Assembly: GCA_963736175.1 (NCBI GenBank)
Contig: CAVTNU010000010.1
Span: 1-64,000, forward strand
DNA: 64,000 nt
Reading direction: 5' to 3'
Source: Rhodoblastus sp963736175
Lineage (GTDB): Bacteria > Pseudomonadota > Alphaproteobacteria > Rhizobiales > Beijerinckiaceae
The stretch's first letter is position 1. Each line of letters begins with the position of its first letter. The notes beneath the pieces are model-generated. The model did not search any database. It was not told where the DNA came from and saw only the letters and a list, made by a program, of their open reading frames with translations. Of the stretch, positions 63,417-64,000 are shown piece after piece. A program made the position numbers and the translations under genes.

Positions 63417-64000
63417 AGTGTCCGTCCGAAAAGAAGTTGAATCGCATGAGTCGGATGTGATTCATGGAAGGTAGCCTGATTCTGGAGGGGCTGCCGATGT
63501 GGACGAGCGAGAACCGCGCGCAATATAACCGCGACAAGTTGCGTTATCCCAGCGACCTGACCGACGCCGAATGGGAGCATATCGCGTCGTTGATACCGCC
63601 GGCCAAGCGCGGCGGGCGCAAGCGCACCGTCGATGTGCGTGAAGTCGTCAACGGCCTGATGTACGTGCTGAGCACGGGCTGCCAATGGCGATACGTGCCG
63701 AAGGATTTGCCGCCGCGCAGCACGCTGTTCGATTATTTCGATCTGTGGACGTGGAACGGCACGCTCGATCGCATCCACCACGCACTCTATGTGAAGTGTC
63801 GCGAGGCGATGGGGCGCGAAGCCAGCCCGACAGCTTGCGTGATCGACAGCCAGAGCGTCAAAAGCGCCGAAAAAGGGGGCGCTGCATCGATCCGAATGGC
63901 TACGACGCGGGGAAAAAGATCAAGGGCAAGAAGCGCCATATCCTCGTCGACACTTTAGGATTGCTGCTGCACGCGATTGTTCATCCCGCCGATATTCAGG
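63417..64000 (+). mobile_element. IS5-family insertion sequence, copy 3 (runs off the window)
   Basis: The 584 bases visible match copies 1 and 2 from their first base (AGTGTCCG), preceded by CTA as at copy 2, consistent with a TA target. It has the same orientation as the tandem pair 58 kb to the left. It interrupts a minus-strand gene. Confidence 0.9.
63464..64000 (+). CDS. IS5-family transposase (copy 3, partial)
   Basis: Frame A (63464-63958) is identical to the other copies and the slip site is present. Frame B continues past the window end. Confidence 0.85.

Overview
The window is GC-rich alphaproteobacterial chromosome, most likely order Hyphomicrobiales (Rhizobiales). Supporting markers are the CckA kinase, CtrA-type TTAA-N7-TTAA boxes, a GTTC-N7-GTTC SOS box before recA, an LdtR/L,D-transpeptidase pair, an LpcC-type core mannosyltransferase, and the gene orders glyA-nrdR-ribD-ribE and plsX-fabH-ihfA-merR. 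Some features would suit the Beijerinckiaceae/Methylocystaceae, but nothing in the window fixes the genus. Almost all of it is housekeeping sequence, and I did not find a clearly new multi-gene system.

Layout. 0-3.1 kb: alaS (running off the left edge, with many apparent one-base deletions) and SOS-controlled recA. 3.3-8.1 kb: a mobile and decayed zone with two identical IS5-family elements in tandem, a PilZ-like gene beheaded by them, weak small ORFs and an intact IS630-family element. 8.1-12.1 kb: small exported or hypothetical proteins and an amidinotransferase-fold enzyme. 12.2-18.1 kb: cckA, a FliO-like gene, dksA, a small unknown gene, a winged-helix-like protein and a PilZ protein, with two CtrA-like boxes in the intergenic regions. 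18.1-27.3 kb: icd, a divergent PAS kinase/response regulator pair, trmJ, the bpt/RDD/hemB group, a quinone reductase-like flavoprotein, a 3-hydroxyisobutyryl-CoA hydrolase and a membrane protein. 27.5-29.9 kb: ldtR and an L,D-transpeptidase.

30-42.8 kb: glyA, nrdR, ribD and ribE; then a 4.7 kb interruption (marR-MFS, a membrane protein, yidB-like and a GlsB-like gene); then ribH, nusB, thiL and the K+-independent proton pyrophosphatase hppA. 43-50.7 kb: bamE, a cytochrome bc1 chaperone, a DUF177 gene, plsX, fabH, ihfA, merR, an AidB-like acyl-CoA dehydrogenase and tRNA-Pro(GGG). 50.7-60.1 kb: a complete tripartite RND efflux operon (outer-membrane factor, adaptor, two permeases), with a one-base frameshift in the first permease. 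60.6-62.7 kb: LPS genes lpcC-like and lpxL-like. 62.7-64 kb: a two-gene hypothetical operon whose upstream gene is cut by a third copy of the IS5-family element, which runs off the right edge.

The best leads are the CtrA-like boxes beside cckA and beside an unknown small gene, a RecA with Asn in place of the Walker B Asp, the tandem IS dimer, a G10 tract inside merR, an AT-rich rare-codon patch in a winged-helix-like gene, and homopolymer-linked frameshifts that may be sequence errors.
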